DNA of 18,310 nucleotides, from positions 1 to 18,310 of the forward strand of contig CAJUFR010000042.1 of assembly GCA_910585525.1 (NCBI GenBank), in the 5' to 3' direction. The stretch's first letter is position 1; each line of letters opens with the position of its first letter. A program made the position numbers and the translations under genes. This DNA is from an uncultured Angelakisella sp. GTDB lineage: Bacteria > Bacillota > Clostridia > Oscillospirales > Ruminococcaceae. The notes beneath the pieces are model-generated. The model was not told the DNA's origin and made no database searches. It worked only from the letters and a program-made list of their open reading frames with translations. Of this stretch, positions 7,035 through 15,277 are shown piece after piece.

Positions 7035-7066
7035 AAAAAAACCGACAAAATATCCGCCTGTCCCCG
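7035..7066 (-). terminator. Possible weak terminator after the lipid kinase gene
   Basis: Downstream of the kinase stop, the minus strand has GACA and TGTC arms, extendable by outer CC/GG pairs with a bulge, followed by a run of seven T (7041-7035). The stem is short and imperfect, so this is tentative; it would end the M60 operon just before the tRNA promoter. Confidence 0.35.
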
Positions 7067-7076
7067 GAGCATATCC

Positions 7077-7985
7077 CTAGCCCCCAACAGGCAGCACCAA
7101 ACGGACAGCCCCCGGCAGTACCCGGGCGGTGACGTGATCCCCCTGGAAGGTCTCGCCGTCCAGGCAGATGGTCACCGGCTGGGCGAAGCGCACCTCCGCC
7201 TGGCGTACCTGGCGGTAGGTGACGAGCCGGGACAACTCCGGGTCGCTGACGTGTAGGCCCTTCTGGTACCGGCCGAGAATGCGGAGGATCTTGCCCCGGT
7301 TCAGCTTGGGGACGATGCAGACATCCAGCAGGCCGTCATCTACCCGGGCCAGAGGGGCACCCTTGTAGCCGCCGCCATAGTACCGCCCGTTGGCGCAGAG
7401 GAACAACAGCACCTCCCCCTGGATGGAGGGAGCGCCGTCCAGGGTCACAGCGGCGCTTTTCCCCAGGGGGCGGAGAAAGGTGTAAAGGATGGACAGCTGG
7501 TAGGCCGTGGAGCCGGAGACCCCCGGGATGCGGCGGAAAAGAGGCATGTTGTGGGCCACATCGGCGTCGACGCCGCAGTTGCAGAGGTTCACCGCTGTCC
7601 GGCCGCAAAAGTCGATGAGGTCCAGCGGCACCTCCTCCCCGGCCAGCTGGCCGGGGAGGTCCAGGAAATCCCGGTCCGGGAAGTTCCGGGCCAGGTCGTT
7701 GCCGGAGCCGCAGGGTACCAGCCCCAGGGCGGCGTTTTGGTGGCCCAGCAGGCCCCGGGCCACCTCGTTGACGGTGCCGTCCCCGCCGCAGGCGTAGAAG
7801 CGCAGCGGCTCCCCCGGGTGGCGGCGGCACTGGTCCGCCACGTAGCCTGTGGCGTCCCCGGGGGCGGTGGTGGTGTGGAGGACCAATTCCTCCTCCCGCC
7901 CCTGGGAGAGGGCCTCCAGCTTGGCCGTCAGCCCCTTGGCGGCCCCCTTCCCGGCGGCGGGATTGATGACGAAGTAGTGCCTCAC
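7077..7985 (-). CDS. Diacylglycerol kinase family lipid kinase (DgkB/YegS-like)
   Basis: A 302-aa cytoplasmic or membrane-associated lipid kinase of the DAGK catalytic-domain family, which phosphorylates diacylglycerol or related lipids with ATP in membrane lipid recycling. Motifs are all present: NPAAGKG (8-14) for nucleotide binding, the glycine-rich GGDGTVNEV (67-75), PCGSGNDLARN (91-101), and the C-terminal LDGE...G with DGLLDVCIV before it. Length is normal for the family. The start is a GTG at 7983-7985, seven bases after a run of six G; no ATG fits as well. It follows the anchored cohesin-like gene by 13 bases and is probably the last gene of that operon, with no obvious functional link to it. 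Exact lipid substrate cannot be read from sequence. Confidence 0.92.
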   Translation of the reverse strand: MRHYFVINPAAGKGAAKGLTAKLEALSQGREEELVLHTTTAPGDATGYVADQCRRHPGEPLRFYACGGDGTVNEVARGLLGHQNAALGLVPCGSGNDLARNFPDRDFLDLPGQLAGEEVPLDLIDFCGRTAVNLCNCGVDADVAHNMPLFRRIPGVSGSTAYQLSILYTFLRPLGKSAAVTLDGAPSIQGEVLLFLCANGRYYGGGYKGAPLARVDDGLLDVCIVPKLNRGKILRILGRYQKGLHVSDPELSRLVTYRQVRQAEVRFAQPVTICLDGETFQGDHVTARVLPGAVRLVLPVGG

Positions 7986-7998
7986 ACCACGTCCCCCC

Positions 7999-9282
7999 TT
8001 AGATTTGGATATCGTTGTTCTTCCCGCTCCAAAGCTGATAGGCCAGGGCTCCGCCCCCCACCAGCAGCACCAGGGCGCCCACCAGGGGCAGCACCCATCC
8101 GGGCATCTTGCCCCCCTCGCCGTCGGACTCCAGCGCCTCCGGGGGGAGGGAGGACGCGGGCTCCGGCTCCTCCGGCTCCAGGGGCTCGGCGGGGGCGGTG
8201 ACCTGGTCCTCCGGGGGTACGGTGACCTCCGGGACCTCCTGGGGGGGCTGGGTGGAGCCGGTGGGGATGGTATCCGGCTGGCTCCAGAAGTTCCGGCTGG
8301 AGACCACGTATTTGCCGCCCCGGCTCAGGGGCAGTTCCGCCATCCCGTCACCGGTGACCTGGAGGGTGGCGCGGTAGTCCAGGCGGGTCAGGTTCTCGTT
8401 GTAGAAGGAAAGGTAGGCTGTCGCCCCGGCCTGCTCGGTGCCCACCGGCCAGGAGAGCACCCCCTCGCAGGGCAGCGCCCCGCTGTGGGCGGTCTCCAGC
8501 TGGACCAGGTCGGTTTCCGCCACGACGGCGGAGAGGTTGCGGTAGTTGATCTGATCCACCGCGAAGTCGTAGTAAAGCTGGCTGTCGGGGATGCTCACCC
8601 CCTTGGCGGTGTCGAAGGTCCAGCGGTAGTCGCCGTAGTCCAGCACCAGCAGCAGACCGTCCTCCGCCGCCTGGCGGAAGATATCCTGGCTCACCACTTC
8701 GCCGCTGCGGACCCGGACGGTAAGGGCCTTCCGCCCGCCGATCTGGGTGGTGCTGCCGGAGACATCCCCCCACCGCAGGGTGTCGGAACTGTCATCGGAA
8801 CTTTCGTAGGTGCGGGATCTGACGCTGATGGCCGGGTCATGGTACACCGTCTTATCCTGGTTTTTGTCCAGGGCCACCATCTCCTCCCCCGCCGAAAAGG
8901 CGGAGGCGGAGAGGTTTTTGGAGAAGGTGATATCGGCCAGCTCCACGCTGTTGCTGTTGGCGATGGGCCGCAGCCGGTCGATGGAGACGGTGAGCACCGT
9001 GTCGCCACCCCGGGTGGCGGTGGTGATCTCCTGGTAGTGGGCGGGGGAATCGTCCCGCCACTCCACCCGGGGGACCTCCACCTGGCCGTCGATGACGATG
9101 TCGAACTGCACCGACTCAAAGTCGCTGCTAAAGGTGTCCAGGCGCAGGGTGTACTGGTTCCTGGCCCCGCTGGCCTTGAGGACGATGCAGGGCTGCTGGG
9201 CGGCAAAGGCGGTCACCGCGGTGCAGCAGGCGGCGATGGACACCGCCAGCAGCAGCCGCAGGGTCTTGCTGATCTGCTTCAT
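7999..9282 (-). CDS. Membrane-anchored surface protein with cohesin-like N-terminal module
   Basis: A 427-aa exported protein. A signal peptide (1-27, probable cut AFA-AQ) is followed by a beta-rich module at about 30-125 whose pattern (YTLRLDTFSSDFESVQFDIVI ... VLTVSIDRLRPI ... VELADITFSK) resembles a cohesin domain. A second beta domain at about 180-330 contains GATAYLSFYNENLTRLDYR and KYVVSS, a module often seen in clostridial surface proteins. A Pro/Glu-rich spacer (335-390) and a C-terminal membrane helix (393-417) with a short tail complete an anchored layout. It begins seven bases after the M60 gene's stop, using a GGAGGAG site inside that gene's end, so the two are almost certainly co-translated. 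The neighbour carries a dockerin, which supports a cohesin call, but this is by pattern only. Confidence 0.7.
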   Translation of the reverse strand: MKQISKTLRLLLAVSIAACCTAVTAFAAQQPCIVLKASGARNQYTLRLDTFSSDFESVQFDIVIDGQVEVPRVEWRDDSPAHYQEITTATRGGDTVLTVSIDRLRPIANSNSVELADITFSKNLSASAFSAGEEMVALDKNQDKTVYHDPAISVRSRTYESSDDSSDTLRWGDVSGSTTQIGGRKALTVRVRSGEVVSQDIFRQAAEDGLLLVLDYGDYRWTFDTAKGVSIPDSQLYYDFAVDQINYRNLSAVVAETDLVQLETAHSGALPCEGVLSWPVGTEQAGATAYLSFYNENLTRLDYRATLQVTGDGMAELPLSRGGKYVVSSRNFWSQPDTIPTGSTQPPQEVPEVTVPPEDQVTAPAEPLEPEEPEPASSLPPEALESDGEGGKMPGWVLPLVGALVLLVGGGALAYQLWSGKNNDIQI

Positions 9283-9288
9283 CTTTCG

Positions 9289-12200
9289 TTACTCCTCCAG
9301 GATGATCTTTGGCATGGTGTCGTAGGTGGGGGAGGGGATCCAGCGGGTGGCGGCGGTGATCCGCTTGCCGCCGCCCTCCGGGGCGTCGGTGCGGTGCAGT
9401 TCCGCCATCACCCGGGTGGAAAGCAGGCTGCTGGTGCAGCCCTCCTCCCCGGAGGTGAACTCATTGTCGGTCTGCTGGTTGGGAACGAATACCCACAGGC
9501 CGTTGTCGATATCACCCATATCCCCCTCCTGGGGCAGGGCGGCGAAGAGGTAGACGGTGCCCGCCAGGGGGACGCTCTCCTCCTCCTTCACCTCGCCGGT
9601 CTCTTCGTCCACCGTCTGGCGGCTGCTGTAGAGAAGGATGGTGTTGAACACCGGGTTGCCCCGGTAGCTGCCGGTGACCACCAGGGTGCCGGCCTTCAGG
9701 TCCTTGTAGTCGGCCCCCAGGATGCCCACGCCGTTTTCTCCGAACTGGATGCTGTCGCCGGGGTAGGCGGCAAGGTCCACCTGCTCCGCCGTCATCCCGG
9801 CGGGCAGCCCGGTGACCCGGACCTTTTTGGCGTCAAAGGGACAGATGCTGCCGTCGTGGCTCTCACGGGTGAAGAACACCAGGCTACCGGCGCTCTTAGT
9901 AAACTCCTCCAGGCTCATTTCCCGGACGGGGGTGTAGGTGGCGCCGTCCTGGCTCACCTCCACCTTCACGGTGGCGGCTTTGGGGACGGGGCCGGAATCC
10001 TTCACCGGGCCGGAGTCCTTGGCCGGCTGGGTGCCGGCCTTGGCATCGGCATCGGCGTCGGCGGCAGCGGTGGCGGCGTTGGTGGTCGTGAACCGGATGG
10101 CCGCCACGGAACGGGGTTCTTCAAAGGTGGCTACCAGCCCGCCGTTCTCCTGGCTCCACTGGTATTCCTCCCGGGGGATGATGTTGTCGTGGGAGATCTG
10201 TAGCTGCTGGGCCTGGGCCTCGGCGATGACATAACCCAGGATATCCACCGCCTTGACCGAGTAGGTCACCGGCTTGTTGTTCACCGAGCCCAGGGGATCG
10301 TTCCAGCTGGTCTCACCGGATCTGGCGGACAGGAAGGCCACCGCCTCGGTCTTGCCGTTGAGTTCCCGGCTGATCTCGTACCCCAGCATCTTGGCGCCGG
10401 TGACAGGGGTGATGTTGATGGTGGCCTCCATCTTCTCCTTGTCGTAGCTGGCGGTGATGCCCACCGTGCCGCTCTGCTGCTGGGTCCCCGCCATCCGCTC
10501 CCGGCGGGACTGGTCGGTGAGGTACTGCACCTTCCGGGTCTCCGCAGGGCCGTTCTGGCCGCTGGGCTCCAGGCCCCAGGCTCGGAAGAACTCGCTGAGG
10601 TCGCACCCGGCCACCTGGCTGGCGGCGGCCATAAAGGCATCGTCCCCGCCGCCCTTGTAGACCTTGTTCAGCTGGTTGTAGAAGTTGTCGTCGGCGCCGT
10701 CGTAGGCCAGATGCAGCTGCCAGTACATCCCCAGGCTGACAAAGACGTCGTTGGACATCCCCACCTGGCCGGAGGTGACCTTCTCGTAGATGCGCTCGTA
10801 CTTGTTGGAGGCCTCCAGACGGGAGGTGAGGGCGTTGTCCTTTCCGTCGTGGGTCTGGCCGAAGAGGGAGTAGATGTTGTTGGTGATCTCCGCCTTGCCC
10901 AGGCTGTCCATGACATGGCCGATCTCGTGATGGATGCCCCAGCCAAAGAGGCCGTTGGCGTTGTCCGCCCCGGTGACCGAGGTGGGACGGCCGCCCATCA
11001 TGCCGGAACAGGAGCCGAAGCCGATGCCGATGTGGTCACCGGCGGCGTACATAAAGGCGTTGGCGAACATCCGCATGTACCGGATGTTGTGCCGGGAGCG
11101 GGATGCCTCCAGGGCGTCGCTCTCGATGCCGTGGGTGTAGTACATCAGCTGCATCACTTCCTCCCAGGCCAGGGCGTCCTGGTAGAGGGCGTCCACCCGG
11201 TCCCCGGTGCCCAGCCCGGCCCTTGCCTGGCTGGCGGGGATGGAGAGGAGCAGATGGGGCAGGGATATCTCGGTGGCGTTAAGGTAGTGGGTCTGGAGGC
11301 TATTGCCCAGCCGCGCCACATTGGCGTCATAGTACCGGTCCAGCTGCTGGATGTAATCGCTGATGCGGCCCCGGATGGCGGCCTCGTCCAGGCTGTGCCA
11401 GTCGGCCAGCTCCAGCACCGGGATGGCGGTGCCGCCCTGCACCTGCAGCTTGATGTCACCGGCCCGGTCTCCGTCGTATTGCAGGTAGAGGGAACCGCCC
11501 TTCTGCTGGGAAACGTCGTTGATGCGGGGGATGGTGATGATGTTGCGGCCGTTCACCAGCTGCTGGGTGGCGCCCTTCCAACGGGCGGCCTCGGCATAAT
11601 GCTGGGTGGGCACCAGGGTCACCTTCTCCCCCTGGGGGATCTTGGCGTAGATGACCACCTGGCTGCCCGCGGCGGCGGTGACCCCCAGGGGCTGGAGGGT
11701 GCTGATCCGCTTGGGATCGCCGCTGGCGTTCCTGGACTGCACCTGGTCCATGACGTGGCCCAGCACCGAGGTATCCCCCTTCATCAGGGCCTCGGCCATA
11801 TCCAGTTCCTTCAGCAGGATATCCTTGTTGACATAGTAGCCCTCGGAATCCTCCGCCCTGGCCCGCAGCTTGTCGATCTGCTGCTGGGTGATGCCGGGGA
11901 TGACGGCGGTGTAGGAACTGTCGGTGAAGAGGGCGGCGATGTCGTCATCGATGCCGTCGTAGGAGTAGAAGGCCACCTCGGCCAGGGAGGGGTTGGGCTT
12001 GGGAGCGCCGTTCCACTGGCGCACCAGCACCGATATCTTCTTGATGTGGTCGTTGCGCTCAAAGGGAAGGATGGCGTAGCCGGTCTCCTTGGGGTTGTTC
12101 AGCAGGGTGGGGGCGGCGCAGTCGCCGGGATAGTTCTCCAGCTTCCCCTGATCGAAGGTCAGGTGGGTCTGGTTGCCGTCCTTATCCCAGACGGTGATGG

Positions 12201-14154
12201 AATACTTGGCCAGGGATTCCGGGTAGCCCTTGTTGAGACGCGGAACATAGACCATGTAGTTCATGCTCTTTTCCTCGTCGAACTCAAAGGTGAAGCGGCT
12301 GCTCCTTCCCCACGAGGCGGCGGTCCAGTGGGTCTCAAAGTCCCCGTCGTATACCCAGCTTATATCGAATTTGCCTTCATATTCGGAGGATATGTTTCCG
12401 GGACTTTCCATGGTGACCTTGGTGATGGCGCTGTTGGGGATGCGGTTCTTGGTGGGCAGGGTGGGGATGATGATCTTATCCTCCTCCGGCTCGCCGGTGG
12501 CGGTAAGGGAGGGCTTGCTGTAGCCGATCTGGTTGCCCGCCCGCACGTAGAAGTCGTAGGAAACGCCGTTGGTCAGCTTTTCCACCGTGAAGCTGGTGGC
12601 GGTGATGGCCTCGGCCACCCGCTGGAACTCGCTGGCCGCCGATTCCTTGTAGTAGACGTCGTAGAACTCGGCGTCCTCCGCTGTTTTCCAGTTGACGGTG
12701 ATGGCGCTGTCAGCGGGGGAGAGGGAGAGGTTATCGGGGGGCAGCGGGGCCTTGCCGGGGATGGGGACGCAGCTGACCACCGCCGAGGGGTCACCGGTCC
12801 AGTCCCCGTTGTAGGCGGAGACGGTGAAGTAGTAGGTGGTCAGGTTCTTTAGGCCGGAGATCACCGCCTCGTTGCGCCCCACCTTCTGCTGCTTGATGAG
12901 GGCGTTGGGCTTCTCGCCGTATTTCACGATGTACCCGTCCACGTTGTCCACCGGCCGCCAGGAAAGGGTGGCCTGGCCCACGCCGGCCTGGGCAAAGACG
13001 TTCTGGGGCACCGATGCCCCCAGGTCCAGGTTATCCGGGATGATATCCCGCAAAAACTCGATCTTTTCCACCACCATGTAGGTGGCCTTGCCGTCCTCGC
13101 CGTAGACCTTCTCCACCGTGATGGTGATCTTCTTTACCGGCACCCGGTTGCCCAGGGGGATGGTAACGGTGCTGTCCCCCAGCTGCCGCTGGGTGGCGTG
13201 GACCCCGGCGGGGGCGGAGTTGTCAAAGGGGATGTCCTGGGTGGTGCCGTCGCCGTACTCCACCCGGATGGTACCCGCCTCCAGCGCGCCGGAAACAGCA
13301 GGGGAAACAACGTTCACCGCGCTCATCACGGTGGGCTTTTCAAAGACGATGGGGAACTCAAGATCCCCCTCGCCGGCGGAGATATGTACCCGCTGGCCGT
13401 TGTCGGTGAACAGGTCATCCAGGCTGCCGCCCTCCAGCTGGACGCCGGACTTTTCCAGCGCCTTCTCCATAGTGTCCATCTCCAGCAGCCCGTCCACCAC
13501 CAGGGCGCCTTCAAAGACCTCCGCCTCCCGGCCGGCCTGCAGCATGTTGTGGTGGACCAGAGCCAGGTCGACGATATCCACCTTGCCGTCCCCGTTCAGG
13601 TCGCTGGCGGCGGAGCTGGTGCCCTGGGCGCCGGATACCTGGTCCAGGTCGGCCTGATCGATGACCCGGTCGCCGTTGATGTCCCCCAGGGCGAAGCCGC
13701 CGCTGTGGGAACTGACATAAAGCCGGGGCACAAAGCTATCCACCGCCAGCTTCTGGGAGGTGAAGGAGGAGAACCCCTTCCCCACCAGGGAGACGGTGTA
13801 TTCATCATGGCTGGGCAGGCCGGAAAAGGCCAGCATGATGAACCCCACCCGGTCGTTGCCGCCCACAGGGGCGTCCTCCGGGTTGAGGTAGGTGATATCC
13901 ACCCCGGCGCCGCCGCCCAGGTCCAAACTTTCCTGGGTGTCCTTCCCCGTCAGGGTCACGGCGGCGGAACCGCTCTCCCTGCCGGTGAGGGTCAGGGTCA
14001 ACCCCCGTTCCGACAGCACGGCGGGGGATTCCCGGTAGTCCATTCGGATCAATACCTCCAGCCGTCCGCCGGGGCCCTCTGCCCCGTAAGCCGGCAAGGA
14101 GAAACCCGCCAGCAGCAAAATAGCGGTCAGAAAAGCCAATAGTGTTCGTCTCAT
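9289..14154 (-). CDS. Secreted M60 (enhancin-like) metalloprotease with dockerin, FN3 and F5/8C-like modules
   Basis: A 1621-aa exported zinc protease; M60-family enzymes cleave mucins and other O-glycoproteins. A signal peptide (1-24, cut near AYG-AE) leads to a beta domain (30-150), then a type I dockerin at about 157-205 with two calcium loops (GDINGDRVIDQADLD and SDLNGDGKVDIVDLA). A discoidin-like stretch (about 240-370), two FN3 domains (about 382-467 and 470-556) and an F5/8C-like carbohydrate-binding domain (about 575-735) follow. The M60 region has its beta lead-in at 815-915 and the site HEIGH (1076-1080) with Glu1089 after eight residues, the HExxH-x8-E gluzincin pattern. The C-terminus has another FN3-like domain and a low-complexity linker (about 1358-1395, DADADA and repeated KDSGPV). 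All key residues are present. The ATG has a GAGGAG site ten bases upstream. It leads the operon with the cohesin-like gene. Confidence 0.92.
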   Translation of the reverse strand: MRRTLLAFLTAILLLAGFSLPAYGAEGPGGRLEVLIRMDYRESPAVLSERGLTLTLTGRESGSAAVTLTGKDTQESLDLGGGAGVDITYLNPEDAPVGGNDRVGFIMLAFSGLPSHDEYTVSLVGKGFSSFTSQKLAVDSFVPRLYVSSHSGGFALGDINGDRVIDQADLDQVSGAQGTSSAASDLNGDGKVDIVDLALVHHNMLQAGREAEVFEGALVVDGLLEMDTMEKALEKSGVQLEGGSLDDLFTDNGQRVHISAGEGDLEFPIVFEKPTVMSAVNVVSPAVSGALEAGTIRVEYGDGTTQDIPFDNSAPAGVHATQRQLGDSTVTIPLGNRVPVKKITITVEKVYGEDGKATYMVVEKIEFLRDIIPDNLDLGASVPQNVFAQAGVGQATLSWRPVDNVDGYIVKYGEKPNALIKQQKVGRNEAVISGLKNLTTYYFTVSAYNGDWTGDPSAVVSCVPIPGKAPLPPDNLSLSPADSAITVNWKTAEDAEFYDVYYKESAASEFQRVAEAITATSFTVEKLTNGVSYDFYVRAGNQIGYSKPSLTATGEPEEDKIIIPTLPTKNRIPNSAITKVTMESPGNISSEYEGKFDISWVYDGDFETHWTAASWGRSSRFTFEFDEEKSMNYMVYVPRLNKGYPESLAKYSITVWDKDGNQTHLTFDQGKLENYPGDCAAPTLLNNPKETGYAILPFERNDHIKKISVLVRQWNGAPKPNPSLAEVAFYSYDGIDDDIAALFTDSSYTAVIPGITQQQIDKLRARAEDSEGYYVNKDILLKELDMAEALMKGDTSVLGHVMDQVQSRNASGDPKRISTLQPLGVTAAAGSQVVIYAKIPQGEKVTLVPTQHYAEAARWKGATQQLVNGRNIITIPRINDVSQQKGGSLYLQYDGDRAGDIKLQVQGGTAIPVLELADWHSLDEAAIRGRISDYIQQLDRYYDANVARLGNSLQTHYLNATEISLPHLLLSIPASQARAGLGTGDRVDALYQDALAWEEVMQLMYYTHGIESDALEASRSRHNIRYMRMFANAFMYAAGDHIGIGFGSCSGMMGGRPTSVTGADNANGLFGWGIHHEIGHVMDSLGKAEITNNIYSLFGQTHDGKDNALTSRLEASNKYERIYEKVTSGQVGMSNDVFVSLGMYWQLHLAYDGADDNFYNQLNKVYKGGGDDAFMAAASQVAGCDLSEFFRAWGLEPSGQNGPAETRKVQYLTDQSRRERMAGTQQQSGTVGITASYDKEKMEATINITPVTGAKMLGYEISRELNGKTEAVAFLSARSGETSWNDPLGSVNNKPVTYSVKAVDILGYVIAEAQAQQLQISHDNIIPREEYQWSQENGGLVATFEEPRSVAAIRFTTTNAATAAADADADAKAGTQPAKDSGPVKDSGPVPKAATVKVEVSQDGATYTPVREMSLEEFTKSAGSLVFFTRESHDGSICPFDAKKVRVTGLPAGMTAEQVDLAAYPGDSIQFGENGVGILGADYKDLKAGTLVVTGSYRGNPVFNTILLYSSRQTVDEETGEVKEEESVPLAGTVYLFAALPQEGDMGDIDNGLWVFVPNQQTDNEFTSGEEGCTSSLLSTRVMAELHRTDAPEGGGKRITAATRWIPSPTYDTMPKIILEE

Positions 14155-14207
14155 GATCTTCTAACTCCTCTGTCGTGTCGTAGGAACTGCAATCTGCTCC
14201 AGGTTAT

Positions 14208-14213
14208 ACTATA
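14208..14213 (-). promoter_or_regulatory. Possible -10 element for the M60 operon
   Basis: On the minus strand TGCTATAGT, an extended -10 form (TG-n-TATAGT), lies about 55 bases upstream of the M60 start codon. No good -35 hexamer is seen 16-18 bases above it, which an extended -10 can tolerate. The region is shared with the divergent cwlJ promoter, about 90 bases away. Confidence 0.4.
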
Positions 14214-14302
14214 GCATAGCCACGGAGAAATTTCCAGGGGGGCGGCGAAAAAAAGGGGGAAAAATGGGGGCCCCGCCCCGGGAGCGGCCCGCCGTTTTTT
14301 TG

Positions 14303-14332
14303 GTACTATTCCCGCCCGCCCCCGCATAGGCA
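14303..14332 (+). promoter_or_regulatory. Sigma-E-like sporulation promoter for cwlJ-gerQ
   Basis: GTACTATT (14303-14310) differs by one base from the Bacillus sigma-E -35 consensus GKMATATT. After 14 bases comes CATAGGCA (14325-14332), which matches the CATA core of the -10 CATACAMT. Spacing is the optimum for sigma-E, and the B. subtilis cwlJ and gerQ genes are mother-cell expressed. The match is partial and the surrounding DNA is very GC-rich, so the call is tentative. Confidence 0.4.
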
Positions 14333-14385
14333 TAGAGGGAGAGCGGAGGGCCGGAGGGCGGCAGAAGGGAGGGGATGGGGAAGGG

Positions 14386-14826
14386 ATGGCGTTTTCCGAT
14401 TTGGAACTGTTGGCAAGGCTCATCCAGTGCGAAGCAGGGGGCGAGGGGGACACCGGGATGGCGGCGGTGGCCAGCGTGGTGATGAACCGGGTCCGGGCCA
14501 GCACCGGGGAGTACGCCCGGGTGGGCCAGGGCAGCATCCGAAAGATCATCCTGCAGCCGGGGCAGTTCACCTGCGCCCAGGAGACGGTGGGGGGCCGCCC
14601 AAACCCCCAGAATATCTACAACATGCGCCCGGAGGATGTGCAGTACAGCATCGCCCAGTGGGCCATGGCCGGCAACCGGGTCATTGGCCTGGGGGAGGCG
14701 CTGTGGTTCTTCAACCCCTACAGCCCTGACTGCCGCCCCAATTTCCCCAGCCAGGTGGGGGTGTTCACCACCCGCATCAGGAACCACTGCTTCTACGACC
14801 CGACCCCGGCCTACAACGATACCTGA
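14386..14826 (+). CDS. cwlJ: Spore cortex-lytic cell wall hydrolase CwlJ-like
   Basis: A 146-aa protein of the SleB/CwlJ hydrolase family (Hydrolase_2), which breaks spore cortex peptidoglycan during germination. The family signature is clear: LARLIQCEAGGEGDTGMAAV with the catalytic Glu at 16, then SVVMNRV, PGQFTC and ALWFFNP. It lacks a signal peptide, as CwlJ does; CwlJ is made in the mother cell and placed in the coat, unlike the exported SleB. The ATG at 14386 follows a purine-rich AAGGGAGGGG about 12 bases away. The next gene, 17 bases downstream, is gerQ-like; in B. subtilis CwlJ needs GerQ for its location, so this pairing strongly supports the CwlJ rather than SleB assignment. Confidence 0.9.
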   Translation: MAFSDLELLARLIQCEAGGEGDTGMAAVASVVMNRVRASTGEYARVGQGSIRKIILQPGQFTCAQETVGGRPNPQNIYNMRPEDVQYSIAQWAMAGNRVIGLGEALWFFNPYSPDCRPNFPSQVGVFTTRIRNHCFYDPTPAYNDT

Positions 14827-14843
14827 CAAGGAGGAACAGACCT

Positions 14844-15221
14844 ATGCCCGAAAACGAGAACAGCGTCACCCTGTCCGCCCAGGAGTACCCCGACGTCCCC
14901 CCGGACAGCACCGCCAATGGCGTCGACCCGGAGACCATCCAGGAGGTCATCGCCCTTTCGGTGGGCAACTACGTGGTGGTGGAATTTTTGGTGGGGACCC
15001 AGAACATCGTCCGCAAGGAGGGGGTGCTCACCGCCGTGGGGATCTCCTGGCTGCTGCTCTACGACGAGACCGCCGGCACCTCCATCGTCTGCGATATGTA
15101 CTCGGTGAAGTTCGTCACCTACTTCGACCCCGGGGTGCGCCCCGCCAACACCGGCAATCTCCAAAGCGCCCAAAGCCAGATGAACGGCCAGGGCCGCCGC
15201 CGTGTCGCCGCCAGGGGGTAA
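14844..15221 (+). CDS. gerQ: GerQ-like spore coat protein
   Basis: A 125-aa soluble protein whose central part (about 29-93: TIQEVIALSVGNYVVVEFLV, KEGVLTAVGISWLLLYDE, YSVKFVTYFDPGV) follows the pattern of GerQ, the coat protein that holds CwlJ in the spore and is needed for calcium-dipicolinate germination. The N-terminal 25 residues and the Gln/Arg-rich C-terminus are variable and lack the Tyr/Pro-rich leader of B. subtilis GerQ. The ATG is preceded by AAGGAGG and lies 17 bases after the cwlJ stop, so both are one transcript. A two-way terminator follows. The identification rests on pattern similarity plus the neighbour. Confidence 0.8.
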   Translation: MPENENSVTLSAQEYPDVPPDSTANGVDPETIQEVIALSVGNYVVVEFLVGTQNIVRKEGVLTAVGISWLLLYDETAGTSIVCDMYSVKFVTYFDPGVRPANTGNLQSAQSQMNGQGRRRVAARG

Positions 15222-15243
15222 CGGGAAAAACCACTGGAACAGC

Positions 15244-15275
15244 AAAAGGGCCTGGCATGCCGCCAGGCCCCTTTT
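15244..15275. terminator. Bidirectional terminator between gerQ and the DNA repair operon
   Basis: GGGCCTGGC (15248-15256) pairs with GCCAGGCCC (15262-15270) around a five-base loop, with AAAA on the left and TTTT on the right, so both strands show a GC stem followed by T residues. It lies 22 bases after the gerQ stop and two bases from the stop of the convergent gene. Confidence 0.85.
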
Positions 15276-15277
15276 CA

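Noticed and set aside
9990..10075. Tandem repeat in the M60 gene
   Set aside because: It encodes a short low-complexity linker (DADADA and two KDSGPV units) and is a normal inter-domain spacer, not a mobile or variable repeat of note.
8005..10203. Long plus-strand open frame opposite the cohesin-like and M60 genes
   Set aside because: It is the mirror of GC-rich codons: Gly, Val and His-rich without any recognisable domain, no ribosome site, and the minus strand holds clear domains.
10711..12852. Plus-strand open frame of over 700 codons opposite the M60 catalytic region
   Set aside because: The same antisense effect of strong third-position GC bias; low-complexity composition and no family signature.
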